DNA of 64,000 bases from Pseudomonas sp. NFIX28. Lineage in GTDB: Bacteria > Pseudomonadota > Gammaproteobacteria > Pseudomonadales > Pseudomonadaceae. Under the pieces are notes generated by a model, which worked only from the letters and a program-made list of their open reading frames with translations, made no database searches and was not told where the DNA came from. Both the position numbers and the translations under genes were made by a program. Location: positions 243,378 through 307,377 of the forward strand of contig NZ_FNPW01000008.1 of the NCBI RefSeq assembly GCF_900107395.1, written 5' to 3'. The number at the start of each line of letters is the position of its first letter. The stretch's first letter is position 1. This document shows positions 18,198 to 27,385 of the stretch, in pieces.

Positions 18198-18833
18198 GTG
18201 TGGGAATTGGTCAAATCCGGCGGCTGGATGATGTTGCCGATCATTCTGAGTTCCATTGTCGCGGTGGGCATCATTGCCGAGCGGCTGTGGACCCTGCGGG
18301 CCAGCCGCGTTACCCCGCCGCATTTGCTGGGGCAGGTGTGGCGCTGGATCAAGGACAAACAGCTCAATAAGGACAAGCTCAAGGAACTGCGCGCCCATTC
18401 ACCCCTGGGCGAGATCCTGGCCGCCGGCCTGGCCAACTCCAAGCATGGCCGCGAAGTCATGAAAGAGTGCATCGAGGAAGCCGCCGCCCGGGTCATTCAC
18501 GAACTGGAGCGCTACCTCAATGCCCTCGGCACCATCGCGGCCATGGCGCCGCTGCTGGGCTTGCTGGGTACGGTGCTGGGCATGATCGATATTTTCAGCT
18601 CGTTCACCAGCTCGGGCATGACCAGCAACGCCACGGTGCTGGCGGGGGGGATCTCCAAGGCGCTAATCACCACTGCGTCGGGCCTGATGGTGGGTATCCC
18701 GGCGGTGTTCTTCCATCGTTTCCTGCAGCGCCGGGTCGATGAACTGGTCGTTGGCATGGAGCAGGAAGCCATCAAGCTGGTCGAAGTGGTGCAGGGCGAC
18801 CGCGACGTCGATCTGGCCGAGGGCAAAGCGTGA
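18198..18833 (+). CDS. exbB: ExbB/TolQ family proton-channel protein
   Basis: A 211-residue inner-membrane protein with three transmembrane helices (residues about 9-28, 110-135 and 150-175) and the family motif AAMAPLLGLLGTVLGMIDIF. With the ExbD-like protein from the next gene it forms a proton-driven motor. I chose the GTG at 18198 because GAGGGG lies nine bases upstream and the protein then begins VWELVKSGGWMMLP; an alternative GTG at 18168 adds ten residues. It overlaps exbD by four bases and heads an operon of lipid A and cell-wall genes rather than a TonB locus, so its partner is unclear. Confidence 0.9.
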   Translation: MWELVKSGGWMMLPIILSSIVAVGIIAERLWTLRASRVTPPHLLGQVWRWIKDKQLNKDKLKELRAHSPLGEILAAGLANSKHGREVMKECIEEAAARVIHELERYLNALGTIAAMAPLLGLLGTVLGMIDIFSSFTSSGMTSNATVLAGGISKALITTASGLMVGIPAVFFHRFLQRRVDELVVGMEQEAIKLVEVVQGDRDVDLAEGKA

Positions 18834-19258
18834 AATTCCGCCGCAAGCCACGGGAAACCGTCGATATCAACCTCGCGTCGTTGATCGACGTGGTGTTTAT
18901 CCTGCTGCTGTTTTTCGTCGTGACCACCACCTTTACCCGGGAAACCCAACTGCGCGTCGAGTTGCCGGAGGCGGTCAGCGGTTCGCCGGCCGAAGACCAG
19001 CAGACCAAGCAGCTGGATATCGCCATCAGCGCCGACGGGGTGTTTTCGGTGAACAACCAGGTGCTGCCCAAGAGCGACCTGGCCAGCCTGATCGAAGCCT
19101 TGCAGAAGGAGTCGGCGGGTGACACCAGCTTGCCGCTGTCCATCAGCGCCGATGGCAAGGCCCAGCATCAGGCGGTCATTATCGCGATGGACGCCGCCGG
19201 CAAGCTCGGTTTCAGCCATCTGCGCATGACCACCGTCGAGGCGGCGCCGGCACCCTGA
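18830..19258 (+). CDS. exbD: ExbD/TolR family protein
   Basis: A 142-residue protein with one N-terminal transmembrane helix carrying the essential Asp (INLASLIDVVFILLLFFVV, Asp near residue 20), then a periplasmic domain. It works with the ExbB-like protein in a proton-driven complex. Its GTG start overlaps the exbB stop (GTGA), and its own stop overlaps the lpxK start (TGATG), pointing to coupled translation across the operon. Confidence 0.92.
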   Translation: MKFRRKPRETVDINLASLIDVVFILLLFFVVTTTFTRETQLRVELPEAVSGSPAEDQQTKQLDIAISADGVFSVNNQVLPKSDLASLIEALQKESAGDTSLPLSISADGKAQHQAVIIAMDAAGKLGFSHLRMTTVEAAPAP

Positions 19259-20268
19259 TGGCCATGTCCGATCGCTTGCTCGCTGCCTGGTACAACGGCC
19301 ATCCCGCGCTGAAACTGCTGCAGCCCCTGGAATGGCTCTATCGACGGGTAGTGGTGCGCAAGCGCGAACGCTTCCTGGCCGGTCAGAGCCCGGTTTACCA
19401 GCCACCGGTGCCGCTGGTGGTGGTGGGTAATATCACGGTCGGCGGTACCGGCAAGACGCCGCTGATCCTGTGGATGATCGAGCATTGCCAGCGCAGCGGG
19501 CTGCGGGTCGGCGTGGTCAGCCGGGGGTACGGCGCCAAGCCACCGCAGTGGCCATGGCGGGTCGCCGCTGAACAGAGCGCCGCGGTCGCAGGCGACGAAC
19601 CCTTGCTGATCGTCCAGCGCACCGGCGTGCCGCTGATGATCGACCCGGACCGCAGCCGCGCCGTGCAAGCCTTGCTGGCCGCCGAGCCGCTGGACCTGAT
19701 TCTCTCCGACGACGGCATGCAGCATTACCGCATGGCGCGCGACCTCGAGCTGGTGCTGATCGACGCCGCGCGTGGGCTGGGCAACCGGCGCTGCCTGCCG
19801 GCCGGGCCGCTGCGCGAGCCAGTCGAGCGCCTGCACAGCGTCGATGCGGTGCTTTATAACGGTGCCGGCGAAGATCGGGAGGAGGGGTTCGCCTTTCGCC
19901 TGGCGCCAGCCGCCCTGGTCAATCTGCAAAGTGGCGAACGCCGCGGGCTTGAGCATTTCCCGCCAGGGCAGGCGTTACACGCGGTGGCCGGCATCGGCAA
20001 TCCGCAACGTTTCTTCACCACCCTTGAAACGCTACACTGGCGGCCTGTCCCGCATGCTTTTGCCGACCACGCCGAATACAGCGCGCAGGCGCTGAGCTTC
20101 ACCCCGGCGCTGCCGCTGGTCATGACCGAAAAGGATGCGGTGAAATGCCGTGCCTTCGCGGCTCCCGACTGGTGGTACCTGGCGGTGGATGCTGTGCCAT
20201 CCCCAGCCTTCGTGGCCTGGTTCGATACGCAGCTGATGCGCCTGTTGCCCGCTCGTCTTTTGCCTTAA
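19258..20268 (+). CDS. lpxK: Tetraacyldisaccharide 4'-kinase LpxK
   Basis: A 336-residue membrane-associated kinase that phosphorylates the 4' position of the lipid A disaccharide precursor. The P-loop VGNITVGGTGKTPL is at about 55-68, and SDDGMQHYRMARDLELVLID near 150-170 holds conserved active-site residues. Start and stop fit the family (about 330 residues). It overlaps exbD by one base and precedes the Trm112-like and kdsB genes, both fitting lipopolysaccharide synthesis and essential cell functions. Confidence 0.95.
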   Translation: MAMSDRLLAAWYNGHPALKLLQPLEWLYRRVVVRKRERFLAGQSPVYQPPVPLVVVGNITVGGTGKTPLILWMIEHCQRSGLRVGVVSRGYGAKPPQWPWRVAAEQSAAVAGDEPLLIVQRTGVPLMIDPDRSRAVQALLAAEPLDLILSDDGMQHYRMARDLELVLIDAARGLGNRRCLPAGPLREPVERLHSVDAVLYNGAGEDREEGFAFRLAPAALVNLQSGERRGLEHFPPGQALHAVAGIGNPQRFFTTLETLHWRPVPHAFADHAEYSAQALSFTPALPLVMTEKDAVKCRAFAAPDWWYLAVDAVPSPAFVAWFDTQLMRLLPARLLP

Positions 20269-20291
20269 ACGCTTTTATCCAGGGAATTCTC

Positions 20292-20477
20292 ATGGACACC
20301 AAATTGCTCGATATCCTCGCTTGCCCGATCTGCAAGGGACCGCTGAAGCTCAGTGCCGACAAGACCGAGCTGATCAGCAAGGGCGCCGGCCTGGCCTATC
20401 CGATTCGCGATGGCATCCCGGTCATGCTGGAAAGCGAAGCCCGTACCCTCAGCACTGACGAGCGCCTGGATAAATGA
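20292..20477 (+). CDS. Trm112 family protein (YcaR-like)
   Basis: A 61-residue protein with the Trm112 signature LLDILACPICKGPLKL and the later LAYPIRDGIPVML. The CPIC pair could hold zinc with help from elsewhere, but the second pair of Cys seen in eukaryotic Trm112 is missing. In bacteria these small proteins, conserved next to kdsB and lpxK, have no settled role. It overlaps kdsB by four bases (ATGA), and a GGGAATTC stretch precedes the ATG. Confidence 0.92.
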   Translation: MDTKLLDILACPICKGPLKLSADKTELISKGAGLAYPIRDGIPVMLESEARTLSTDERLDK

Positions 20478-21238
20478 CCGCAGCCTTTACCGTTGTCATT
20501 CCAGCTCGATTTGCCTCCACCCGCTTGCCGGGTAAACCGCTGCAATTGATCGCCGGCAAGCCGATGATCCAGCACGTCTGGGAACAGGCCTGCAAGAGCG
20601 GCGCCCAGCGCGTGGTGGTGGCGACCGACGATGCGCGGATCATCGAGGCCTGCCAGGGCTTTGGCGCCGAAGCGATACTGACCCGCGAAGACCATAATTC
20701 CGGTACCGACCGCCTGGCGGAAGTTGCCAGCCAACTGGGCCTGGCCACGGACGCCATCGTGGTCAATGTCCAGGGCGACGAGCCGTTGATCCCGCCGGCG
20801 GTGATCGACCAGGTGGCCGCCAACCTGGCCGCGCATCCCGAAGCGAGCATGGCCACCCTGGCCGAGCCGATCGAAGACATCGAAACCCTGTTCAACCCGA
20901 ACGTGGTCAAGGTGGTCAGCGATATCAACGGCCTGGCCCTGACCTTCAGCCGCGCCACCTTGCCGTGGGCGCGCGACGCCTTCGCAAAAAACCGCGATTT
21001 GTTGCCAGAAGGCGTGCCTTATCGCCGCCATATCGGCATCTATGCCTACCGCGCCGGTTTCCTGCATGACTTTGTCAGCTGGGGCCCGTGCTGGCTGGAA
21101 AACACCGAGGCGCTGGAGCAATTGCGGGCCTTGTGGCACGGCGTGCGCATCCATGTCGCCGATGCCCTGCAGGCGCCACCTGCGGGTGTCGATACCGCCG
21201 AAGACCTTGAGCGCGTTCGTCGCCTGCTGGAGGCCTGA
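20474..21238 (+). CDS. kdsB: 3-deoxy-manno-octulosonate cytidylyltransferase KdsB
   Basis: A 254-residue cytoplasmic enzyme that activates Kdo as CMP-Kdo for addition to lipid A. The nucleotide-binding start FTVVIPARFASTRLPGKPL, VNVQGDEPLIP near residue 100, and the Kdo-site text YRRHIGIYAYRAGFL are all in place. It overlaps the genes on both sides (ATGA with the Trm112 gene, TGATG with ptpA). Confidence 0.96.
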   Translation: MTAAFTVVIPARFASTRLPGKPLQLIAGKPMIQHVWEQACKSGAQRVVVATDDARIIEACQGFGAEAILTREDHNSGTDRLAEVASQLGLATDAIVVNVQGDEPLIPPAVIDQVAANLAAHPEASMATLAEPIEDIETLFNPNVVKVVSDINGLALTFSRATLPWARDAFAKNRDLLPEGVPYRRHIGIYAYRAGFLHDFVSWGPCWLENTEALEQLRALWHGVRIHVADALQAPPAGVDTAEDLERVRRLLEA

Positions 21239-21702
21239 TGCGGGTTCTGTTTGTCTGCCTGGGCAATATTTGCCGTTCGCCCACGGCGGAGGGCGTATTG
21301 CGTCACAAGTTGCGCGAGGCGGGGCTGGCCGACCAGGTTGAAGTCGCATCCGCAGGGACTGGCGAATGGCACATCGGCAAGGCGCCGGACAAGCGCAGCC
21401 AGCGCGCGGCCCTGCTGCGCGGCTACGATCTGTCGGCCCAGCGTGCCCAGCAGGTGAGCAGCGCGGACTTTGCCCGCTACGACCTGATCCTGGCCATGGA
21501 CGAGAGCAACCTGCGCAACCTCAAGGCGCTGCAACCGCCCCAGGGCAAAGCCGAGCTGGACCTGTTCCTGCGTCGCTACGAGGCGGCGGTGGACGAGGTG
21601 CCGGATCCTTACTATGACGGCGAGCAAGGCTTCGAGCAGGTGCTGGACCTGATCGAATACGCCAGCGATCGGCTGGTGATCGAGCTGAAGGGGCGGCTAT
21701 GA
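21238..21702 (+). CDS. ptpA: Low-molecular-weight protein tyrosine phosphatase
   Basis: A 154-residue phosphatase. The P-loop CLGNICRS (Cys7, Arg13) at the N-terminus and the general acid Asp in VPDPYYDG are intact. Such enzymes dephosphorylate tyrosine kinases of polysaccharide export or arginine-phosphorylated proteins; here the neighbourhood is lipid A and peptidoglycan synthesis. It overlaps kdsB and murB by one and four bases. Confidence 0.94.
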   Translation: MRVLFVCLGNICRSPTAEGVLRHKLREAGLADQVEVASAGTGEWHIGKAPDKRSQRAALLRGYDLSAQRAQQVSSADFARYDLILAMDESNLRNLKALQPPQGKAELDLFLRRYEAAVDEVPDPYYDGEQGFEQVLDLIEYASDRLVIELKGRL

Positions 21703-22718
21703 GCTTGCATCTGCAATCCCAGGTTTCCCTCAAGCCTTTCAACAGCTTTGGCGTCGATGTGCGCGCGCAACTGTTCGCCGAGGCCCGTAGCGATGCCGAT
21801 GTGCATGAGGCGCTGGCGTATTCGGCGCAGCACCAACTGCCGCTGCTGGTGATTGGCGGTGGCAGCAATCTGTTGCTGACCGCTGATATTCCGGCACTGG
21901 TATTGCGCATGAGTACCCGCGGCATTCGCCTGCTGAGCGATGATGGCCAGCAGGTGGTCGTCGAGGCCGAGGCCGGCGAAACCTGGCATCCGTTCGTGCA
22001 ATGGACCTTGCAGCAAGGCTTGTCCGGCCTGGAAAACCTCAGCCTGATTCCCGGGACCGTGGGCGCAGCGCCGATGCAGAACATCGGTGCCTACGGCGTC
22101 GAGATCAAGGATGTGTTTGCCGGCCTGACCGCGCTGGATCGACAGAACGGCGAGTTGCGTGATTTCACCCTCGAAGAATGCCGGTTTGCCTACCGCGACA
22201 GCCTGTTCAAGCAAGAGGCTGGCCGCTGGCTGATTCTGCGGGTGCGTTTTGCCCTGGCCCGCAGCTCGTCATTGCACCTGGAGTACGGCCCGGTGCGCCA
22301 GCGGTTGAGCGAGCAGGGCATCGAGCATCCGACCGCCACCGATGTCAGCCGCGCCATTTGCAGCATCCGCAACGAGAAATTGCCGGACCCGGCGGTGCTG
22401 GGCAATGCCGGCAGCTTTTTCAAGAACCCGGTGGTGTCTGCGGCGCAGGCGGCCGAGATCAGGCAGCGGCATGCCGGACTGGTGGGTTACCCACAGGCGG
22501 ACGGGCAGGTGAAACTGGCCGCCGGCTGGCTGATCGAGCAGGCGGGCTGGAAAGGTTTTCGCGACGGCGATACCGGCGTCCATCGCTTGCAGTCGCTGGT
22601 GCTGGTCAACTACGGCGGGGCCACGGGCTTGCAGTTGTTGAGCCTGGCGCAAAGGATCCAGAAGGACATTGCCGAGCGCTTCCATGTTCAGCTGGAGATG
22701 GAGCCCAATCTCTATTGA
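21699..22718 (+). CDS. murB: UDP-N-acetylenolpyruvoylglucosamine reductase MurB
   Basis: A 339-residue FAD enzyme, the type I (E. coli-like) MurB, that completes UDP-MurNAc for peptidoglycan. The FAD-binding text LLVIGGGSNLLLTADIP (about 50-66), IPGTVGAAPMQNIGAYGVEI, and the catalytic Ser in GNAGSFFKNPVV are present, and the C-terminus holds the type I substrate-binding part with a Glu in HVQLEMEPNLY. It is the last gene of the overlapping operon and is followed by a terminator. Confidence 0.96.
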   Translation: MSLHLQSQVSLKPFNSFGVDVRAQLFAEARSDADVHEALAYSAQHQLPLLVIGGGSNLLLTADIPALVLRMSTRGIRLLSDDGQQVVVEAEAGETWHPFVQWTLQQGLSGLENLSLIPGTVGAAPMQNIGAYGVEIKDVFAGLTALDRQNGELRDFTLEECRFAYRDSLFKQEAGRWLILRVRFALARSSSLHLEYGPVRQRLSEQGIEHPTATDVSRAICSIRNEKLPDPAVLGNAGSFFKNPVVSAAQAAEIRQRHAGLVGYPQADGQVKLAAGWLIEQAGWKGFRDGDTGVHRLQSLVLVNYGGATGLQLLSLAQRIQKDIAERFHVQLEMEPNLY

Positions 22719-22748
22719 GCCGTTGGGCTAAGCTCTAAGCGCGCCATC

Positions 22749-22787
22749 AAAGCCTTGCACGGGTCACACACCCTGCAAGGCTTTTTT
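22749..22787 (+). terminator. Intrinsic terminator after murB
   Basis: AAGCCTTGCA and TGCAAGGCTT pair, with an inner GGG/CCC, and are followed by a T-run. It closes the comEC-murB transcription unit and separates it from the molybdenum hydroxylase operon. Confidence 0.92.
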
Positions 22788-22966
22788 GTTAATTGCGGCT
22801 TAACTTAGCTTCCTAACAATGCAAGTATTTGTACCTTCAAAGGCCCGGTGAAGATTCCCCATCTTCATAAGAGAGCCCATTAGCCTGAGTCGATCTGCTT
22901 ACGCAAGTCGTTGTACTCAACGGCAGATTGCTCGACCCCATAAACGGAAAATATGCGGGCGTGCCC

Positions 22967-23437
22967 ATGATTACTCTGAAACTCAACGGTCAAGATCATC
23001 AACTGGATGTTACCGAGGACATGCCGCTGCTCTGGGCTATCCGCGATGTGGCGGGCTACAACGGCACCAAGTTCGGTTGCGGCATGGGCCTGTGCGGCGC
23101 ATGCACCATCCATATCGACGGCTCCCCGGCACGCAGTTGCATCACACCGATCGGTTCGGTCGTCGGGCAGAACGTAAGCACCATCGACAACCTGCACAGC
23201 GACCCGGTCGGCAAGATCGTGCAGCAGGCCTGGCTGGACAGCGCAGTGGCCCAATGCGGTTACTGCCAGGGCGGGCAGATCATGTCGGCCACCGCCTTGC
23301 TCAAGGTCAACCCGAACCCTAGCGATGAACAGATCGAAGCCGCGATGGTCGGCAATATCTGCCGTTGCGGCACTTACAACCGGATCAAGACCGCGATCCG
23401 CCAGGCGTCCACTCACCTGAAGGAGGCCCAGGCATGA
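22967..23437 (+). CDS. iorA: Molybdenum hydroxylase small [2Fe-2S] subunit (IorA type)
   Basis: A 156-residue protein with two [2Fe-2S] clusters. The plant-ferredoxin-type cluster is in CGMGLCGACTIHIDG, with a fourth Cys in ARSCITP; the second is in QCGYCQGGQ and ICRCGTYNRI. It passes electrons from the molybdenum site of the large subunit encoded next. ATG at 22967 gives the family start (ITLKLNGQDHQLDV), though the ribosome site is weak. It overlaps iorB by four bases. Naming after isoquinoline 1-oxidoreductase reflects family type only; the real substrate is unknown. Confidence 0.9.
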   Translation: MITLKLNGQDHQLDVTEDMPLLWAIRDVAGYNGTKFGCGMGLCGACTIHIDGSPARSCITPIGSVVGQNVSTIDNLHSDPVGKIVQQAWLDSAVAQCGYCQGGQIMSATALLKVNPNPSDEQIEAAMVGNICRCGTYNRIKTAIRQASTHLKEAQA

Positions 23438-25752
23438 GCCAGCTGCCGAATGATTTTGCCTTGAGCAACCTCAGCCGCCGCGGTTTTCTCAAAGGCGTCG
23501 GTGCCACCGGCGCACTGGTGCTGGCGGCCAGCTGGGGCTGGCAGGACGCCTTCGCCGAAGAGAAGAAGTTCGGTGCCGACGGCATGCCCAACGGCTGGGT
23601 CGATGACCCCAAGGTGTACGTGAGTATCGCCGCCGACGGCAGCGTGACCGTGCTCTGCAACCGTTCGGAAATGGGCCAGGGCGTGCGTACCAGCCTGAGC
23701 ATGGTGGTCGCTGACGAACTGGAGGCCGATTGGGCCCTGGTGAAGGTCAGGCAGGCGCCGGGCGACGAGGCGCTTTTCGGCAACCAGGACACCGACGGTT
23801 CGCGCAGCATGCGCCATTGGTACGAGCCGATGCGGCGCTGTGGCGCGGCCGCCCGGACCATGCTCGAACAGGCGGCGGCCGAGCAATGGAAAGTCCCGCT
23901 GGCTGAATGCCGGGCGCAATTGCATAAAGTGATCCACCAGCCGAGCGGTCGCGAACTCGGCTACGGAGCCCTTGCCGCCGCGGCGAGCGCCCTGGCGGTG
24001 CCGGCCCGTGACAGCCTGCGGCTGAAGCAGCCCAGCGAATTCCGCTATATCGGCAAGGAAGACACTCGCGCCATCGACGGTGCGGACATCGTCAACGGCC
24101 AGGCGGTCTACGGCGCCGATGTGCATTTCGACGGCATGCTCTTTGCGACTGTCGCCCGTCCCCGGGTCTATGGCGGCAAGGTCAAGTCCTTCGACGGCAG
24201 CGCGGCGATGAAAGTCCCGGGCGTGATCAAGGTCGTGCAGATCGACAGCCGTCCGCTGCCCTCCGAATTCCAGCCCCTGGGAGGCGTCGCGGTGATCGCG
24301 AGCAATACCTGGGCGGCGATCAAGGGCCGCGAGGCGCTGAAAATCGAGTGGGACGATGGCGCCAATGCGGGCTACGACTCGATTGCCTACCGCAAGGAGC
24401 TGGAAGCCGCGGCGCTCAAGCCCGGCAAGGTAGTGCGCAGCACTGGCAATATCGACGCAGCCATGAGCGACGCCGACAGCAGCCTGGAAGCGTCCTACTA
24501 TCTGCCGCACCTGGCACAGGCGCCGATGGAGCCGATGGTTGCCGTGGCGCGGTTTCAGGACGGCCAGTGCGAAGCCTGGGCTCCCAGCCAGGCGCCGCAG
24601 GTGACCCGCGAACGTATCGCCGAGCGCCTGGGTATTCCCTTCGACAAGGTCACGGTCAACATCACCTTGCTTGGCGGTGGGTTCGGGCGCAAATCCAAGC
24701 CTGATTTCGTCCTCGAGGCGGCAATCCTCGCCAAGGAAACGCCAGGCAAGGCGGTACGCGTGCAATGGACCCGCGAAGACGACATTCATAACTCCTATTT
24801 CCACACCGTATCGGCGGAGTACCTCAAGGCCAGCCTGAACAAGGACGGCATGCCGTCCGGCTGGTTGCACCGCACCGTGGCGCCAAGCATCACCGCGCTG
24901 TTTGCCCCGGGCATGAACCATGAGGCCGCGTTCGAGCTGGGCATGGGCTTTACCAACATGGCCTACGCGATTCCCAACGTGCGCCTGGAAAACCCCGAGG
25001 CCGCCGCGCATACCCGCGTTGGCTGGTACCGCTCGGTGTCGAACATCCCGCACGGTTTTGCCATCCAGAGCTTTGTCGACGAACTGGCCCACAAGGCGGG
25101 CCAGGACCCGTTGAAGTACCAGCTCAAGCTGCTCGGGCCGGATCGTCAGATCGATCCGCGGACGTTGAGCGAAGAATGGAACTACGGCGAGTCACCGGAG
25201 CGTTACCCGATCGACACCGCCCGTATGCGCGGTGTGCTGGAGACGGCCGCCAAGGCAGCGGGCTGGGGTCGTAGCCTGCCCAAGGGGCGCGGCCTGGGGC
25301 TGGCGGTGCATTACAGCTTCGTCACCTACGTGGCGGCGGTGATCGAGGTGGAGGTCAAGGATGATGGCGCCCTGATTGTGCACAAGGCCGATATCGCCGT
25401 GGACTGTGGTCCGCAGATCAACCCTGAGCGCATCCGCTCGCAGTTCGAGGGCGCTTGTGTGATGGGCCTGGGCAATGCGGTGGTGGGTGAGATCAGCTTC
25501 AAGGACGGCAAGGTCCAGCAGGACAACTTCCATATGTATGAAGTGGCGCGCATGTCCCTGGCACCGAAGGAAGTGGCCGTGCACCTGGTGACGCCGCCAG
25601 GCAATGTGCCATTGGGCGGTGTCGGTGAGCCGGGCGTGCCGCCGATCGCGCCGGCCCTGTGCAATGCGATCTTTGCCGCCACCGGCAAGCGCATCCGCAA
25701 CCTGCCAGTGCGTTATCAGTTGCAGGGCTGGCAACAAGCAGGCAAGGCCTGA
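23434..25752 (+). CDS. iorB: Molybdenum hydroxylase large subunit (IorB type), Tat-exported
   Basis: A 772-residue molybdopterin-binding subunit. The N-terminus has a twin-arginine signal (LSRRGFLKGVGATGALVLAAS), so the enzyme is likely carried folded to the periplasm with its small subunit. Molybdenum-hydroxylase text includes NRSEMGQGVRTSLSMVVADE, LLGGGFGRK, and the C-terminal PLGGVGEPGVPPIAPALCNA with the catalytic Glu. These enzymes hydroxylate aldehydes or N-heterocycles with water. AGGAGG lies before the start. The gene overlaps iorA and the XdhC-like gene, giving a tight operon. Confidence 0.92.
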   Translation: MSQLPNDFALSNLSRRGFLKGVGATGALVLAASWGWQDAFAEEKKFGADGMPNGWVDDPKVYVSIAADGSVTVLCNRSEMGQGVRTSLSMVVADELEADWALVKVRQAPGDEALFGNQDTDGSRSMRHWYEPMRRCGAAARTMLEQAAAEQWKVPLAECRAQLHKVIHQPSGRELGYGALAAAASALAVPARDSLRLKQPSEFRYIGKEDTRAIDGADIVNGQAVYGADVHFDGMLFATVARPRVYGGKVKSFDGSAAMKVPGVIKVVQIDSRPLPSEFQPLGGVAVIASNTWAAIKGREALKIEWDDGANAGYDSIAYRKELEAAALKPGKVVRSTGNIDAAMSDADSSLEASYYLPHLAQAPMEPMVAVARFQDGQCEAWAPSQAPQVTRERIAERLGIPFDKVTVNITLLGGGFGRKSKPDFVLEAAILAKETPGKAVRVQWTREDDIHNSYFHTVSAEYLKASLNKDGMPSGWLHRTVAPSITALFAPGMNHEAAFELGMGFTNMAYAIPNVRLENPEAAAHTRVGWYRSVSNIPHGFAIQSFVDELAHKAGQDPLKYQLKLLGPDRQIDPRTLSEEWNYGESPERYPIDTARMRGVLETAAKAAGWGRSLPKGRGLGLAVHYSFVTYVAAVIEVEVKDDGALIVHKADIAVDCGPQINPERIRSQFEGACVMGLGNAVVGEISFKDGKVQQDNFHMYEVARMSLAPKEVAVHLVTPPGNVPLGGVGEPGVPPIAPALCNAIFAATGKRIRNLPVRYQLQGWQQAGKA

Positions 25753-26747
25753 TGGACAGCGTCGACCTGAATGTCCTGCGCAGCGTGCTGCAATGGCGCC
25801 GCGCGGGGCGGCGCGTGCTGCTGTATAGCGTGGTCCAGACCTGGGGCAGCGCGCCGCGGCCACCGGGCGCGATGCTGGCCTTGCGTGAAGACGGCATGGT
25901 GATCGGTTCGGTCTCGGGTGGTTGTATCGAGGACGACCTGATCGCCCGTTTGCACGATGGCCGCTTGACTGAAGACGGGCCGCCGGTCCAGTTGGTGACT
26001 TATGGCGTGACCCGCGAGGAGGCCGCGCGTTTTGGCCTGCCTTGCGGCGGCACCCTGCGCCTGACCGAGGAGCGGGTTGGCGATCCGGCCTGGGTTGCCG
26101 AACTGCTGGCCCGATGCGAGGCACATGAAATCGTCGCCCGGGAGTTGAACCTGCAGAGCGGCGAAGTGCTGCTGAAGCCGGCCAGCAAGACCGATGCACT
26201 GACTTTCGACGATACGACCCTGCGGGCGATCTATGGCCCGCGCTGGCGACTATTGCTGATCGGTGCCGGACAGTTGTCGCGCTATGTGGCGGAAATCGCG
26301 CGGCTGCTGGACTTCGAAGTGCTGATCTGCGATCCGCGCAAGGAGTTCGTTTATGGCTGGGAAGAGCAGCATGGACGCTTTGTACCGGGGATGCCGGATG
26401 AAGCGGTACTGAGCATCGAGACGGATGAGCGTACGGCCATTGTCGCGCTGACCCATGACCCCAGGCTGGATGACATGGCGCTGTTGACCGCCCTCAACTC
26501 GCGGGCGTTTTACGTCGGTGCGCTGGGTTCTCGCGTCAATAGCCAGAAGCGTCGGGAAAATCTGGCCCAGTTGGGGCTGGAGCCGCAGGCCATCGAACGC
26601 TTGCATGGGCCTATCGGCCTGCATATCGGCAGCCATACGCCGGCGGAAATCGCTTTGTCGGTGATGGCGGAAATTGTCGCCATCAAGAACGGTATCGATC
26701 TATTGCAGAAAAAACTGTCCCCCATGCCTGCCCAGGTGAACGCTTGA
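25752..26747 (+). CDS. XdhC/CoxI family molybdenum-cofactor maturation protein
   Basis: A 331-residue protein with the XdhC-type N-terminal part (VVQTWGSAPRPPGAMLA, then GSVSGGCIEDDLIARL) and a C-terminal Rossmann-like domain (LLIGAGQLSRYVAEIARLLDF; ALGSRVNSQKRRENLAQLG). XdhC proteins bind molybdenum cofactor, assist its sulfuration and deliver it to hydroxylases. The start at 25752 overlaps the iorB stop (TGATG), and an in-frame start further upstream lies inside iorB. It should serve the IorAB enzyme encoded just before it. Confidence 0.92.
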   Translation: MDSVDLNVLRSVLQWRRAGRRVLLYSVVQTWGSAPRPPGAMLALREDGMVIGSVSGGCIEDDLIARLHDGRLTEDGPPVQLVTYGVTREEAARFGLPCGGTLRLTEERVGDPAWVAELLARCEAHEIVARELNLQSGEVLLKPASKTDALTFDDTTLRAIYGPRWRLLLIGAGQLSRYVAEIARLLDFEVLICDPRKEFVYGWEEQHGRFVPGMPDEAVLSIETDERTAIVALTHDPRLDDMALLTALNSRAFYVGALGSRVNSQKRRENLAQLGLEPQAIERLHGPIGLHIGSHTPAEIALSVMAEIVAIKNGIDLLQKKLSPMPAQVNA

Positions 26748-27334
26748 GCCAGGCATTGTGCGCGGTGGTCCTGGCCGCAGGGCAGGGCAGCCGTTATCGG
26801 CAGATGGCGGCCGGTCAGGATAAGTTGCTGGCTCCATGTCGGGGGCGGGACGGGGTGGTCAGGCCGGTGATCGAGCAGGTCTTGAAGAACTTGCCGGCGT
26901 TGGTGGCCCGTAGAGTCCTGGTGACAACGGCGGATCGCCCCGGCGTGATTGCCCTGGCTGAAACCTATGGCTGCCAGGTGGTGTTTGTGGATTCGTCGGG
27001 CATGGGCGACAGCCTTGCGGCAGCTGTTGGGGCCTGCGCCGATGCCGGTGGCTGGTTGGTGGTGCTGGGGGATATGCCCTTTATCCTGCCGTCGAGTATC
27101 GAGCGCGTGGCGCAGGGTTTGGGCGAGCAAATGATCCGGGTGCCGGTCCATGAGGGGGCCTATGGTCACCCGGTGGCCTTTGGCGCGGCCCATGGGCAGG
27201 CGTTGCAGGGGCTGTCCGGAGACCGCGGAGCCAGGTCACTGTTCGCGGCGGGGCAGGTCGTTGAGGTAGCGCTGATGGATGCCGGGGTGTTGTGGGACGT
27301 GGATGTGCCGCAGGCATTGGTGTTTGCCGGTTGA
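26744..27334 (+). CDS. MobA/MocA-like molybdenum cofactor nucleotidyltransferase
   Basis: A 196-residue nucleotidyltransferase with the NTP-binding start VVLAAGQGSRY, a conserved Lys in QDKLLAP, and VVLGDMPF for metal binding. Such proteins next to xdhC make the dinucleotide form of the cofactor (molybdopterin cytosine dinucleotide in the MocA branch) that IorAB-type enzymes use. It starts at TTG 26744 overlapping the XdhC stop (TTGA). It is the last gene of the operon and is followed by a terminator. Confidence 0.88.
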   Translation: MSQALCAVVLAAGQGSRYRQMAAGQDKLLAPCRGRDGVVRPVIEQVLKNLPALVARRVLVTTADRPGVIALAETYGCQVVFVDSSGMGDSLAAAVGACADAGGWLVVLGDMPFILPSSIERVAQGLGEQMIRVPVHEGAYGHPVAFGAAHGQALQGLSGDRGARSLFAAGQVVEVALMDAGVLWDVDVPQALVFAG

Positions 27335-27385
27335 GATAGCTATCGCTAGCTCGCTCTTGCGGCAGGTTTGAAGACTTGCAGGCAT

